64,000 nt of DNA. Origin: Gambelia wislizenii. Lineage: Eukaryota; Chordata; Lepidosauria; Squamata; Crotaphytidae. The translations under genes and the position numbers were made by a program. The notes beneath the pieces are model-generated. The model searched no databases. It saw nothing but the letters and a program-made list of their open reading frames with translations, and was not told where the DNA came from. Within the stretch, counting starts at the first letter, position 1; each line of letters starts with the position of its first letter. This document shows positions 42,484-54,625 of this stretch, one piece after another. The stretch spans positions 78,523,001 through 78,587,000 of the forward strand of contig JAUMIR010000004.1 in assembly GCA_030847615.1 (NCBI GenBank), written 5' to 3'.

Positions 42484-42716
42484 GTTGTGTACTTTCAAGT
42501 TGTTTCTGACTCATGGTAACCCTAAGGTGAACCTATCACAGGGTTTTCTCGGCAAGATTTCTGCAGAGGGGGCTTGCCTTTGTCTTCCTCTGAGGTTGAG
42601 AGTGTGTGACTTGCCCAAGGTCACCCAGTGGGTTTCCATTGCTGAGCAGGGATTCAAACCCTGGTCTCCAAAGTCATAGTCCAATGCTCAGACTACTAAG
42701 CCATACTGGCTCTCTA
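42484..42716 (-). mobile_element. tRNA-derived SINE, antisense
   Basis: Read on the minus strand it starts GAGAGCCAGTATGGCTTAGT, has an A-box-like region, GAGCATTGGACTATGACTTT, and a B box GGTTTGAATCCC, spaced as in tRNA. The body follows with CCACTGGGTGACCTTGGGCAA, and the tail is GAGAAAACCCTGTGATAGG, then CATGAGTCAGAAACAACTTG. The tail is of the same type as in the 5S SINEs. Complete in length. Confidence 0.88.
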
Positions 42717-43369
42717 CCATTAAACTACCTGAACAATAAGAAAGGGATTGTTCCTGGATCTCTAGCTCAACAGCCTTAACAGTATGATTCTGACTGAGGT
42801 CTGGTGTATTGGCAGGATCCCAGAAGGGCAGGTGGTGTTTCAGTGCTGCCAGAGTGACAATCCAGCTACAGGTCTCAAATATTGCGGCATTGGTATAAGA
42901 TAGGCCTCTGGAGTTTGCCAGCATCTGAGTAGGTTGAGCAAAGGTGAACATTAATAGAATGGGATTAACTACGCATGCATATTTGCTTCCATCCTTCACT
43001 TTGGGTGCAGTGGTTCTCTACTCATCTATAACTGGGTTTGAACTTGAAAGTGCAAGAAGTATAAATGTACAGCTTTTCTGAGCAGAGCTTTGGATGTGAA
43101 GATGAAGGATCCCAACTGTCACATTCAGAGTGAGGCTGGATGCACAATTGCTGTAATGCCTGGGGATGGATGAGCATCAGGCTTCTGCAAAGGAAGCAGA
43201 TGCTGGCAAATTAATTTGGAACGATGAGCTAGAGATGAGAGGGAAGGCTGTGAAGTGGCTTTATTGAATTGACAGAGCTCAGTCCACTGCGGGATAGCCA
43301 TTATCCTATGCACGTTGAGACTACACTGTGCCTAATGGAGTCTGAGGTAGTGACAAAAGCAGAGATGGT

Positions 43370-43520
43370 TGGTGGCTTCCATCTCATTTGGGCAGTGAAT
43401 CATTTCTGGGTTTTATTCTGAACTATCAAGGAGCTATCCAAAATGCTGAACCCCATTATGCAAATATGTTCTGTGCCTTGGATAGCTCCTTTGAAGTTCA
43501 GGCTAAAACCCAGACTTACC
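43370..43520. repeat. fold-back repeat, related to 62.4 kb element
   Basis: TCTGGGTTTTATTCTGAACT and AAGGAGCTATCC near 43410 are mirrored by GGATAGCTCCTTTGAAGTTCA and AAACCCAGAC near 43480, giving arms of about 40 bp around a spacer of ~55 bp. Same arm sequence as in the element at 62.37-62.81 kb. Confidence 0.75.
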
Positions 43521-43607
43521 ACCCCACTAATATGGAAACCATATTGCTAGGAAATGTACATTCCACCCATTGCTGCCTAGGAAACTGGGAAGCAAGTCTT
43601 CTGGAAG

Positions 43608-43658
43608 TGTGTGTGTGTGTGTGTGTGTGTATGCATGCATGCATGCATGCATGCATGC
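43608..43658. repeat. compound microsatellite (GT)n(ATGC)n
   Basis: About eleven GT units followed by seven ATGC units without interruption. Confidence 0.95.
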
Positions 43659-46189
43659 GTAGAGGCTCTTTTCCCCTTTACATTTCATGGGAGGGGAATG
43701 TGTGTAGATCCTGGAAAATTATAATTCGCAGAACCCTCCAGCCAGCATAGCCAGAAAAAAGGACCCTTTTCAACTACTGCATGAGTGTGGCTGTGTGCCT
43801 CCACATATAAACTGCCACTGAAATTCCATTGTGGAAAGTGGATTTCATGGAAGAGGAGCTTACAATTACAGTTCAAGTGGAGAAGGGGCTCTCAAACTAA
43901 TGAAGTATAAAAAAGGAGAGAGATTAGGCTGTACTGCTGACAGAAGAAAGAAGCAAGGTCATGGAATTTAGGCCCAGAAGGGGTCCTCTTCATTGGGTAA
44001 GGCCTGTTGGCCTTCCATAGGCCATGTTTGTAGGCAGGACAGATATATCGAGCTTTCCTGCAGAATATGGTTATTCTGCAGGAAAAGTGTTTTGCTTCTC
44101 ATTTGTTGTGCATCATTCCCATATCTTCCCCTTGAAGTTGTACTTCTGTTACAGGTATATTACATTTCTGAGCTCTCAGACCACTGGAAAAGTAATATTT
44201 ATTCCTTTCCTGCCCATAACCCAGTAATTTAAATACCATTATCATTGCTTTGCAGCATGTGGTTGTGTATAGGGATTAAAAATTGAAAACTTATCTTATG
44301 TTTTTATTTTTTAAGTATTTCACAGCTATAGACTTTGAGATAGCAGATGCCCATACTTGCCCACTAAATCTGAATGTGAAAAGTGAACACATTGAGCTGC
44401 TAGTGCAAATCTTGCTGTTAGGAGTGCATAGCTCAGCATTTGCCATCAGCCCTGATAAGAACTGATGCAGACAGGATGGATTTCAGTGCAAGGATGGAAT
44501 CCTGTGTACATGTTGATTGAGAGACTTGAGTATGCCTTGGGTGTGTCTCTGTCCCCTTCAAAATGAATGGTATGGATGCTCCATTGCTGATAGACACAAA
44601 AGGAGTATTCACATGTTACACCACATCCATCATGTTACATCTAACACATGTAGAGTCTGCATGTGTACGCAGAGTGCTGATCTGTAGATTTGTATAGTTA
44701 TTCCCATGTCAGACTTTATATGTGTTCATATAGGGGCTTCTGGGTGATAGCTCAATATCCTTTGTGCTGATTGAAAATCATTTCTGTACCTAGAAAAGGA
44801 ATGAGAATATGCAGCCTTTGGAACTCATTGATTGCAAATCCCATCAGCCCTAGCCAGCACAGCCAATGAGCAATACTGGGAATTGTCACCCAGCAACATC
44901 TAGAGGGACACATGATTCCTAAAAGAACAAGTGACAAGATATGGTAATTGTTACAGTGTTATTCCAGTATTCAAGCGTCTTGATAAGCAAACAGGAGGAG
45001 GGGAAACATTGGAACTTGAGTAAATGGATTGCTTTTTGTTAAATCAAACAATTGCTCACAAATAGTACTTCTGCTGCTCTACAAAGAAATAAGGCATTGT
45101 GCTCTCTCCTGGTTTATTCAATCCAGGTACAGCTGTATCCATGGTATGTACCCTGGATTAAGTAGGATTCGTTAATATGGGTATAATTCAGGTGTAAACA
45201 CTGGTAGAGTGTTGTAGAACCATCTGAGTAAATGCACATACAGTGTGAGTGCCCATTCAGTGCGAACACCCCTGCATTACTGCCCATAGAAATGTCTTCA
45301 TCATATTGTTTTATGCATCTAAATAGCCACACTTCTGTACTCAGAATCTTACCTGCGTACACAAATCTGCTCCCATCCTGCAGACTCAGTCCCACTCTTT
45401 CAGCTTTTTACAATACTCACAGCTGCTTACCATACCATCCCACACCATTCCTGTGGTGTGCTTGTATAACATTCAGCATCTCAGGGTGTGTAGGTAAGGA
45501 GTGTGGGGTGGGGGAAGAGAAGAGGGAGAAAACAAGATGCACCCTTCCCCTGACGGAATAATTAGGATGGCAGAGGTTTACTTCCTGAGCAGAATTTTAA
45601 TCAAGCATCAGATAAATAGTCTTGGTCACAGATACCTAATAAGCAGATCACAGTTCTTGGGATAGAGCACAAAGCAGATTGTCACATATAATAATCCTAT
45701 TTGTGCCTTGATACAAGTCCTCTCCCCCTCATTTCTCTCCCTTCTCTCTCCTGCTTGTTCTCTTTCTCCCCACACCCCCACTGGCTTCTCTCTCCCTCTT
45801 TCTCTGCAGGTAGTTAAAAGTGTAGCTACCACTTTACAAGATTCTCAGCATTCAGGTGCAGTTGTGCACTCACAATGCCGGTGTCACATTTAATAGAGAG
45901 AGGGAGAGAGAGCGGGAGACAGTGTGAAAAGAGGGAAATAAATAAGAAAGGGGAGTTAAGCAACGATGGAAAAACAAAATGCTCAGCTGGAGAAGGGAGA
46001 GACAAAGAATAATTTTGAATGTTATAGCAGAAAGCAAGCCTTCTCTTTCAAAGAAAAATGAGTATGGCAGGGATGAAATGGGCTTAAATTTTGTGTATTT
46101 CCTAACCTGGGATTTTTATGAGGGACATTTCAGTGCATAGTTAGTGTGAGAAGACTACAAGGTATTAACTTAATAGGAGCTTTAAAGGT
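43659..46189. other. mostly unassigned intergenic DNA
   Basis: A fragment near 44.80-44.91 kb (CATCAGCCCTAGCCAGCACAG, then CAGCAACATCTAGAGGGACA) is a dispersed repeat of the ACAACTCCCATC type. A purine-rich GAGAGAGGGAGAG patch is near 45.9 kb. No gene recognised. Confidence 0.45.
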
Positions 46190-46330
46190 TAATTATTCCT
46201 AGAAGCCTTTTGGAGGCAACACCTTGATTAGGTCAGCCAGAATGTCACAAAACAGCATTCAAGCTTTTGAGTGCCATAGCACTCTTCATCAGACTAACTG
46301 GTAAACAAAGCATTGTGGAAGAAGATGGAG
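46190..46330 (-). repeat. interspersed repeat fragment (CATCTGATGAAG type, reverse)
   Basis: CTAGAAGCCTTTTGGAGGCAA, TCACAAAACAGCATTCAAGC, TTGAGTGCCATAGCACTCTT and CATCAGACTAACTGG follow a known reptilian repeat and contain the reversed CTGATGAAGAG block. Class unknown. Confidence 0.55.
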
Positions 46331-46977
46331 AGGGGGGAAAGTTGGCTGATGTTGAAGTTATGTAGTCTGTATTTAGTTAACTCAGAATCCTAGAGATAGT
46401 CTAGGTACTGTATAACAGCTACTTGATCCTAATTTGTGTGGCTGCTACATCCTCCCACTTGCCTTCTTAAGACTGTAACTAAATCCAGATTCTATAGCTT
46501 CAGGACCATACACCTTTTCCCCATGCTCCCCAGCTCTGCTGCTCTGCTCTGTTTACCATCTAGGCTAATGAAGAGTTCTGGAGAAGGGGAAAGCCTCCAC
46601 ACTCCTGTGGCATTCCACTGGCCCAATAAAGGCATTGCTCAAATATGGATTTTATCTCCCCCTTATATCCAAACAGAACTTTGTTTTTTGTATGAATTTA
46701 TTTCTAGAGCATTTTTCAAACAAGCATGAGTGCTTAGGCTGGGAGATGGTGATCAATACTAATCAATAAAGTTAGGTTTCCCATGTTTCCCACCTTTGTG
46801 ATCCTCTGTACAATGTTACCAAACTTCTTTTCCTGGCATCTGAGCAAAGACCCAAGGCCTTTGCTCCTTAACTTCTGTAATATAAACTGCTCCTGCAATG
46901 TATGCTCCTTTTCTCTCTTTCTTCTGACCCCCTCCCCTCTCCATGGGTCGGCATATAGCAAGAAAATTCAGGTGGAA

Positions 46978-47190
46978 GGAATTTGTGTATGTGTCCTCAA
47001 GTCACCTGTTGACAATGGTGACCCCATGAATTTCATAGAGTTGTCATAGGTAAGGAACACTCAGAGGTGGTTTTGCCAGTTCCTTCCTTTGAAATATAGC
47101 CTACCTGCTATTCATTGATGGCCTCCTATCCAAGTACTAACCGGAACTGACCATGCTTAGTTTACTTGGCTAGAAAAATTAGGCTTTGGC
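46978..47190 (-). mobile_element. 5S rRNA-derived SINE, antisense
   Basis: The tail (TCAAGTCACCTGTTGACAATG) comes first on the plus strand, then GTTCCTTCCTTTGAAATATAG, and the reversed 5S head: GCCTCCTATCCAAGTACTAAC, GGAACTGACCATGCTTAG. The 5S start is lost near 47190. Same build as the copies at 14.66 and 53.15 kb. Confidence 0.88.
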
Positions 47191-49134
47191 GCTGCTAACC
47201 TTACAAGCTGGAGCCTGCTATTCTTCTCTTAATGGCCCTGCAAGTGTGTTGAGCCTTTGTTTCCAGCATTTATGACTCATCTAACAAACCACTATTGTTC
47301 ACCAATCAAGGATAACAACATAAATACAAGAAAGGCTGCTTCTATGTTCCTAACACAGAAACAGTGTGGGCTTCTTTATGGATTCAGGCTGCTCTTGGAC
47401 ATTTTACTGGAATGGAGCCAAATGTGTCTCATTCGGGCCCAGGGGGTTGTTTGTCTACCACTATCACAATAATAGGCTTCCTTTCTGGTTTACCTGACAA
47501 CAGCTCTCTAAGCTAGAAGTTGGCTTTGTGGTCCCTGACCTGTTTTCAAAATGTAGGGATGGGTTATGTTGGATGTGATCATAGTGAAGCAAGTTACGAT
47601 AATATTTTAAGCAGCAGGCAAATGCTTTATGCAAATCACCATAATTAAGGGAGTGTATAATTATCTTGAGGCTGACAGCACAGTTGTGAGAAAGAGGAGC
47701 TTTGATCCCTAGACTAACATAGCACTTCTGTATGGTAAATCTAATCTTCTGTCACACTGCGTTTACCCCCTTCTTCCCCTCACCTTCAGTCTTCTCCCAC
47801 ACCCTCTTTTCAGTGGCATGGTGGTACATTCTGAAGTGCAAGCACTCATCATGACAGTCACCATAGCCATATTCTAGGAAGGCTGCTGAGCATATTCACA
47901 TTTTTTTTTTTTAAAAAAACAAACCCATAGTTCTAGCAGTTATGTTTCAATCAGGAGCAGGTTTTTTTGTGAACCAAGTGGGTCTTAATTGCCCATTCGA
48001 AACCAAGTCACTACAAAATAAGTTGTATTACAACAGGGGTGCATATTGATGGGGAAATTCTACTGTGAGAATTGCAGCTAGGCTCAGAGGTACAGGGAAA
48101 TCTAGAATGGTGGTAGTGGTAGACGATGACATGGTTCCTTCTAATCAAAAAGTGCTGGTGTGCCAATCCTATGAGCTCCGGCTCTGATACACCACTGTCT
48201 GCTTATAGGGCACATTTGACTAATCACACCTGTGTTAATTTACTTTCATTCAGTGCAGAGTCAATCAGTAAATCAGTCCATCAATCATTGCTCCATTGAC
48301 CCTTGGAGAGCTGGTGGTTGTTCGTGTACTTTGAGTGCTGAAGTATAGATGGCCACAAATCACTGAGGAATTGTTGATATTCATCTGAATTCCTTTGCAT
48401 CTGATTAGACCACATGTAATTTTCCTTCCCATTTTGGTGTTTATTTATTTGACAAAAGGCAGTCATAGGCTAGGCTGCAATCTGAAGCAGAAGGCAGTGT
48501 GGAGGAGAAAGCTACTTCACTCTCATATTTCCATCTCAGATGCTTTTCTACCTAGAGAAGCTATGGGGCAAGCTATGACACTTTCCGCAGAGAACAGACT
48601 TGAGGCAAAAAGTTTAAGAAGATGTGCTGCCTTAGAAAGTCACTTTCAAGAAGAATGAATATACTAGTATCCTGGAGCCATTCCTAATTTCAGAGTTAGG
48701 ATGATAGTCTGGATCCAGGCCATAATTTTATTGCTGCTCAGTTGTGGATGGATTAAGCATGTCATTGCATTCATACTTTTTCAAAGTAATTTTTCTATCT
48801 GAGCCCTCACAGGTTTTTTTCCATTTCAGGTTGAAAGCATAATTGCATTTTTTTTTTTAAAAAAAGAATATGTCAAGCTAAAATATATTTGAGAGAGAAA
48901 ATGAGGGAATAACCAGATTGAAATTAGCTCACTAATTAACTAGGTAAGAAACAATCCATTAATTTTTTTCCTAATGATTTTCCCAAACTCAACAGATTCC
49001 ACAGTTAGCGTTGAAGTTAAAAATATGCTTTAGTGAATTAGGTCATTAGAATTTGTTTGAAATCATTAAGGTGGTTGCCCCTCTTTCTGTCATGCACAGG
49101 AAAACAAGAAGGCCTCCTGCTTCAGAAAAAGAAA
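47191..49134. other. unassigned intergenic DNA
   Basis: Contains T-run/A-run junctions near 47.91 and 48.85 kb. No gene recognised. Confidence 0.45.
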
Positions 49135-49136
49135 TA

Positions 49137-49364
49137 GTTGTCCCTCCGTATCCATGGATTTGGTATCCACGGATTTAAGTATTCACGGCTTGAAAATATT
49201 CTTTAAAAAATAATAATCCAAAAAGCAAGCCTTGATTTTGCCATTTTATATAAGGGACACCATTTTGCTATGCCATTGCATATAATGGAACTTGAGTATC
49301 CATGGATTTTGGTATCCACGGAGGGTCCTAGAACCAAACCCCAGCGAATATAAAGGGACAACTG
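49137..49364. mobile_element. pogo/Tigger-like MITE, ~228 bp
   Basis: GTTGTCCCTCCGTATCC at the left and AAAGGGACAACTG at the right; TA flanks the right end and, with a changed or lost first CA, the left. It is collinear with the copy at 20.4 kb in the same orientation and is nearly identical to it over most of its length, so both are fairly young. Confidence 0.88.
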
Positions 49365-50018
49365 TATTAGAATTGGAGGAAATGTATCACCTGGCTTAGT
49401 TACTAGGCATGCTAATCTGTGTGGTTTAGTTGGGAGGACAGAGCACGGAGCAGGAGACAGAGAACTTCAGGAGCTCAAATCAAAGCAGACAAAATGGGTT
49501 TGTGGAGCAGAAGAACAACTGAGTTTGGGGTGGGGGGAGAAAAGAAAGTGAGTTTTGGAATTGGAAGAAAGGTGTTTGGAATCTTTCTTGTATTCAGAGT
49601 CTTTTTGGCATTGTGACTCTCTTCAGTAACTTCTCTGTATAACTTCTTAGAATATACAGATTATATTCTGGACTGGTTGCATATTACCACTTTCATAGTA
49701 TTATAAAAATCTTCTATAATATTATTTGGGGTAAATTGTGATGAGCTGCAATGAAACCTTTTGTAATTTTGCTCACACACTGATATGTCCTTGGATAAAT
49801 AATTGAAAAGTTTTCCTCACAAACCCATCCCTCATATCTTTCTCTCTTGGCTCCTCACTCCCTCTATCTATCAATCCCTCCCATTCTCTTCTTACCTATT
49901 CCTCCTCTTTCTTTTTCTCCTTCTTCTTTCCCCTTCCACCTCCTTTAATAATACAATTATACTGATCTTCACAGACCACACTTATTGATTGGGAATGGGG
50001 AGGTGGAAGAGTTCAGTA

Positions 50019-50246
50019 CAGTGGGTCCTTGGTATCCACTGAGGTTTGTTTCAGGACCTCCCATGGATACCAAAATCCTTGGATGCTCAAGTCCCATTAT
50101 ATACAATGGCATTGTAAAATGGTGTCCCTTATATAAAATGGCAAAATCAAGGCTTGCATCTTGGAATTTATTTTTTGGGGAATATTTGCAAGACATGGAT
50201 GGTGGAATCCATCAATGCCAAATCTGTGGATAGAGAGGGCAGACTG
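50019..50246. mobile_element. pogo/Tigger-like MITE, 228 bp, reverse orientation
   Basis: CAGTGGGTCCTTGGTATCC at the left, AGAGGGCAGACTG at the right, flanked by TA on both sides. Orientation is opposite to the copies at 20.4, 49.1 and 51.6 kb. The terminal repeats are more diverged. Confidence 0.85.
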
Positions 50247-51596
50247 TAATTCAGTTGTGCAGAAAAACATTCTTCATATGCTCAGAGACTCAACAATTTC
50301 AAATTAAGAATTCTCCACTCTTGATTCACTCTATATCCACTTCTGAATGTTTAGGGGATGCTCTTCAACTGAAATAAACCACTCATTATTAACCTTCAAC
50401 AGACAACTGAAGTATACATGTTGGTATGCATGGAAATAAAAGTCATGCAAATGAGTATAAACCAAACTGAAGAGTTTGTGAGGTGAGATCTCGTTTTGGT
50501 ACAGCCTTTCCCATCTAGACATGCTGTGTTCCCTCAATTGGGCATTGTAGTCCATGTGAGAAAAAATTCTAGATTGGAGGAAAGCAACTTTACAAGGATA
50601 AAAAAACCCACACCCTTTTGAAGGAACCAATAATAAAACATGCTCCCCTAAGTTCAACAGTGACAACTTCCATGCCATTTTCTGTTAGCTCCATGGTCTG
50701 GCTCAACACTAATGTTTTAAACCATGTGTTTATTAATGGCAACTCAACCAATTAAAACAATTTCAGTCAGCATTATTTATAGTAGTGAATTAATTTTGGA
50801 ACTTCTAATGGTTAAAATTACCAAATTATTTTTCAGACCTAATGTTCTATGCTTGGGGAATAAATATATAAGACCCAACGTCATGTGTAGTAGGATTCTT
50901 AGAGGGGAAAAGGAATGCACATTTATCTAAGCTTCTCATTCTGCTATCCATTTATACAGCCAGGGCTACTGTCTTTTGCTTAGAATGCTTGTAACCTAGC
51001 TTATGGTGATAAGACCATAAGAACAGCTGTGGTACAGTTCGGTAATTTTAGACCCCACAACTTTAGCATTTATATTTCTTCACTTATTTCAGACTGTGGT
51101 ATGCCAGGTGGTTCTTCTGTGTTTCAGAAGAGCTCATGCTTATTCTTCTGAGTGGGACCCAGGCCCAAAGCCCTGCTCTGACAGCACCACTGAAGAAGGA
51201 CACAGCTGGTTCAGATAAGATGTCCATTAAGTTCAACATTCTGTTTCCCACAATAACCTATTTGACACCACTTAGCTGGAGAACTCTGAAGGAAGACAAC
51301 AGTTCTCTCTTCCTGTGGTCACTTCTCCTCTCCAGACTCAACTGTAGGACTTTCACAGTGCATTGAAAGGTTATCTTTTGGGGCTACAGCTCTTAGAACC
51401 TGTCCCCCCACAGCCAGCAAAGCCACTGGCAATAATGGCTGAGGGTTCTGGGAGTTCTAGCCCCAAAAGTATCTTTTTGAAGCATTGGCCTTTCTAATAC
51501 TAAAGTGAGGAGCGAGGCCTCAATGAAAGAACAAGATCTTTCATATATAAAGTGGCTTAAGAGATCTCAGTTCTTTCTTTCTGTCTATCATGCATA

Positions 51597-51829
51597 CAGT
51601 TGGCCCTTGGTATCCATGGATTCCCCACCCACAGATTCAACCATCCATGGCTTGAAAATATCCCCCCCCCCAAAAAAAAAATCCAAAAAGCAAACCTTGA
51701 TTTTGACATTTTATATAAGGGACACCATTTTACTACACCATTGTATATAATGGGACTTGAGCATCCATGGATTTGGGTATCCATGGAGGGTCCAGGAACC
51801 AAACCCAAGTGGATACCAAGGGTCTGCTG
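51597..51829. mobile_element. pogo/Tigger-like MITE, 233 bp
   Basis: CAGTTGGCCCTTGGTATCC at the left and GATACCAAGGGTCTGCTG at the right with TA on both sides. The body shares CCAAAAAGCAAACCTTGATTT and ATATAAGGGACACCATTTT with the 20.4-kb copy. Confidence 0.88.
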
Positions 51830-51831
51830 TA

Positions 51832-53145
51832 TTTGTTAACAGTTTTGTATGCTGTCTATTACCAACAGGTTCTCTGGGCAGTATTTGGACAAAATTGAAA
51901 CCATGATTTCTGAGGAGAAAAAAAAATGAAGTTGAAATGAACATAATAGTTGGATGCTATCATTCTTCATTAGTTGTTTGACTTTGTGGCTGTGCAGGAT
52001 TGTTGCACTCTGGTTATCAGCTGGTATCCCCCATCTTTGCAGAGTCTGCATGAAAATCCACAGCAGTTTGAATGTCCCCTCTGTGCATAGGTTGGAGTAA
52101 CCTTTCAGGAGAAACATGGCATTGAAATATCAGAATGAAGACAGTTGAATCTGAGCAGACAGCTTTAATAACCTTTTTGCATCTTTGTGGAAGGGAACTG
52201 AGCAGCAGTGGGAGTGAGTGGAAAGGGGAAGCTCTGATGATTTAATACTTCTTTTCCATCTCTAAGATTAATTAATGCCTATAGAGCATTTTGAAGATGT
52301 AAAGTGGTATATAAGTGCTTGACACTGCAAGATGCTCTGTTGCTAAATCATTCTAAATGCACTATTCAGTGCAGGACAGCACTGATTAATTTAAGAGCTT
52401 ATTTATTGCTCCATTGGAGAGAGAGTTTTAAAACCAATATCCAGCAAGGGGTGGGATTGCATCTCCTCCATTTCGTTCTTCTCGGCCATCTGCCTGTTAC
52501 ATACCAAATCTGTACTTCAGCAAGGATTAAACCAGAGCTTGCAACTAACAAGTTAACTAGTTAAAGACAAGTAGTTACTAGGAGTTAATTCCTTTCTGCA
52601 GTAACTAAGGCATAAATAAGTCTTAAATACATTACAATTGCAACTTTAAAAAGGATATATTATTCCCATTGTGATATAACTGTACATTTTAGTTGCTGTT
52701 ATAATTACTGTTATTACATGGTTCAAATGCTGGCATGTGCAATGTCTCATGTGACTGCCTTGTATTCTATTGTGGGTATTGGGGTGAAAATAGCTGAGAT
52801 CCTACATCAGGAAGGCAGAGTGTAACTAGGGTTGCCAGATCTCAGGGCCTGGCCCCGAGCCTCCAGTTTTTGTGGTCATTTCCAGGCAGGAGAGAGTGGT
52901 GCAAATTCTCCAGTTTGGGTAGGCTCAGCTCCAGAGAAGAGGAAAGGCCTGTGCACAAATCTACAGCTTAGCTATTAGAGAAGCAGCTTGGTACAATTTG
53001 TAAGGCTTAATTGATTTGTTGCTTCAACTTGCAAAGAGTCTCTAAGGGCTCTGTTTTTTAGCTTCTTTCTTCTGTTCCAGTCATTATAGTGTCAGCACTC
53101 ACTGTCCACTCTGCTCTGCATCTACCTTCCGGCTAGAAGCGAATG
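51832..53145. other. unassigned intergenic DNA
   Basis: No recognised gene or repeat. Confidence 0.45.
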
Positions 53146-53355
53146 TGTGTGTATGTGCCTTAAAGTCGCCTGACAACTTATGGTGACCCCATGAATTTCA
53201 TAGGGCTTTCTTAGGCAAGGAATACTCAGTGGTGGTTTTACCTATTCCTTCCTCTGAAATATACCCTGCAGCACCTGGTATTCATTGGCAGTCTCCCCTC
53301 TAAGTACTAACTAGGGATGACCTTGCGTAGCTTCCAAGACCAGGAGGGATCTAGT
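53146..53355 (-). mobile_element. 5S rRNA-derived SINE, antisense
   Basis: Tail first (TTAAAGTCGCCTGACAACTT, ATGGTGACCCCATGAATTTC), then CTTAGGCAAGGAATACTCAG and GCAGCACCTGGTATTCATTGG, and the reversed 5S segment CTCTAAGTACTAACTAGGGATGACC, CTTGCGTAGCTTCCAAGACC, in which box-C-like sequence is recognisable. Confidence 0.88.
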
Positions 53356-54237
53356 GTCATTAGGTTATTTAGCCCAAACTAGACTAAATGAAATGTTCTA
53401 TATTCTGTCTTCCTAACTGAGAAGGAATAATCTCCTCATTTTGCCTGATCTGAGAATAGCCCCTTTAGCTAAGATCTCTGTCTTGATTTCCAAATAAGAA
53501 AATATGTAAAATATGTCCCCACCCTTCTCTGTGTATCTGTGTACACACTGAATGACAAGCTGTGAGCAACTGTGGTTGGTACTTAATGCATAAGATGAAT
53601 AATATCACCAGGAACTGTCCCTAGGTTTGGAAACTTCAGGGCCCGGAACAATACTAAACTGTAAATATAATGCTCTGCCTATGTAGTTCTCTGCTCTTTC
53701 CTGTTCATGCCTTTTTTTGGATAGGGTGCAAGGGGCTATTCTGTAGCTCTTTGCACCCCATTCCAAACCCTCCCCTGCAGCTGTCAAGGCCTAGAAGGGG
53801 CTACTGCTGCTGCCTATCAGTGGGGAGAGGAGAGAGCAGGGAGGCAATTCAGACTTTGATGAACCAACTTGTCTTGTCTCAGAGGGAGAAGGAAGTGGAA
53901 GTGTGCTTACTGATGTAGTGCACCTGCCTATCTCTTCCCCTCAAAGTTGCATTGCCTCCCTGTTCTCTCCCCTCCTCAGCATTAAGAAGATATAGTGATC
54001 CTTATGGGAGGAAGTTTTAAATATTGTGCAGATTTCTACAGAATAGCATCTTGAATGCTGTCCAAAAAGAGGCATGCATGCTCACATAAGCCATACTTAT
54101 ACATGCATATACCACTAACAGGATTCTGGCCAATGAGGTGGGGAGCAGGTTTAGAGGCATTCAGAATTTTTTAAAAAGTACTAACTAAAAATTAATTACT
54201 TTAGTTGCTTTTGAGAAATATGGAAGTAAAGAGTAAC

Positions 54238-54292
54238 TATCTCTCTCCTCTCTGGCTTTTCTTTGCAAATGAAGATTCAGGAAGGACTCATC
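54238..54292 (-). mobile_element. LINE-X 3' end, 55 bp
   Basis: ATCTCTCTCCTCTCTGGCTTTTC, then AAATGAAGATTCAGGAAGGACTCATCC equals the last ~55 bp of LINE-X, tail included, reversed. AGTAACT stands on both sides (54233 and 54309), a possible remnant of the target duplication. An extreme 5' truncation. Confidence 0.8.
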
Positions 54293-54551
54293 CAACTGTA
54301 GCTATAACAGTAACTTACTTTGAGGACATGGGAAGTATAATTGTAAGTAGTTACTGTCAAAAACAAATAAATTTCCAGGCTTTGCTTCCATCCATCCATC
54401 CATTCATCGTTTGGAATAAGTCTTCTGTCTTAACAGAAGTGGTGGGGATTTGTCAGGGGTCTTGTCCACTCCCCTCATTTATGACCCTATTCCATCCTTG
54501 ATTGGTCTGGTCTTTCCCCTATTTTAAGCTACCTTCTGAGTTGTTTTTGCC

Positions 54552-54625
54552 TCTTGTGTGTGTGTATGTGTCTTCAAGTCACCTGTTAACTTTTGGTAGC
54601 TTATGGTGACCCCATGACTTTCATA
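54552..54625 (-). mobile_element. SINE tail, left part, interrupted
   Basis: GTATGTGTCTTCAAGTCACCTG, TTATGGTGACCCCATGACTTTCATA is the reversed SINE 3' tail. It breaks off at 54625, where an inverted-repeat element begins; the rest of the SINE is at 55689. Confidence 0.85.

Noticed and set aside
42630..42716. Possible tRNA gene
   Set aside because: A and B boxes are present, but no cloverleaf acceptor can be drawn and the sequence runs on into a SINE body.
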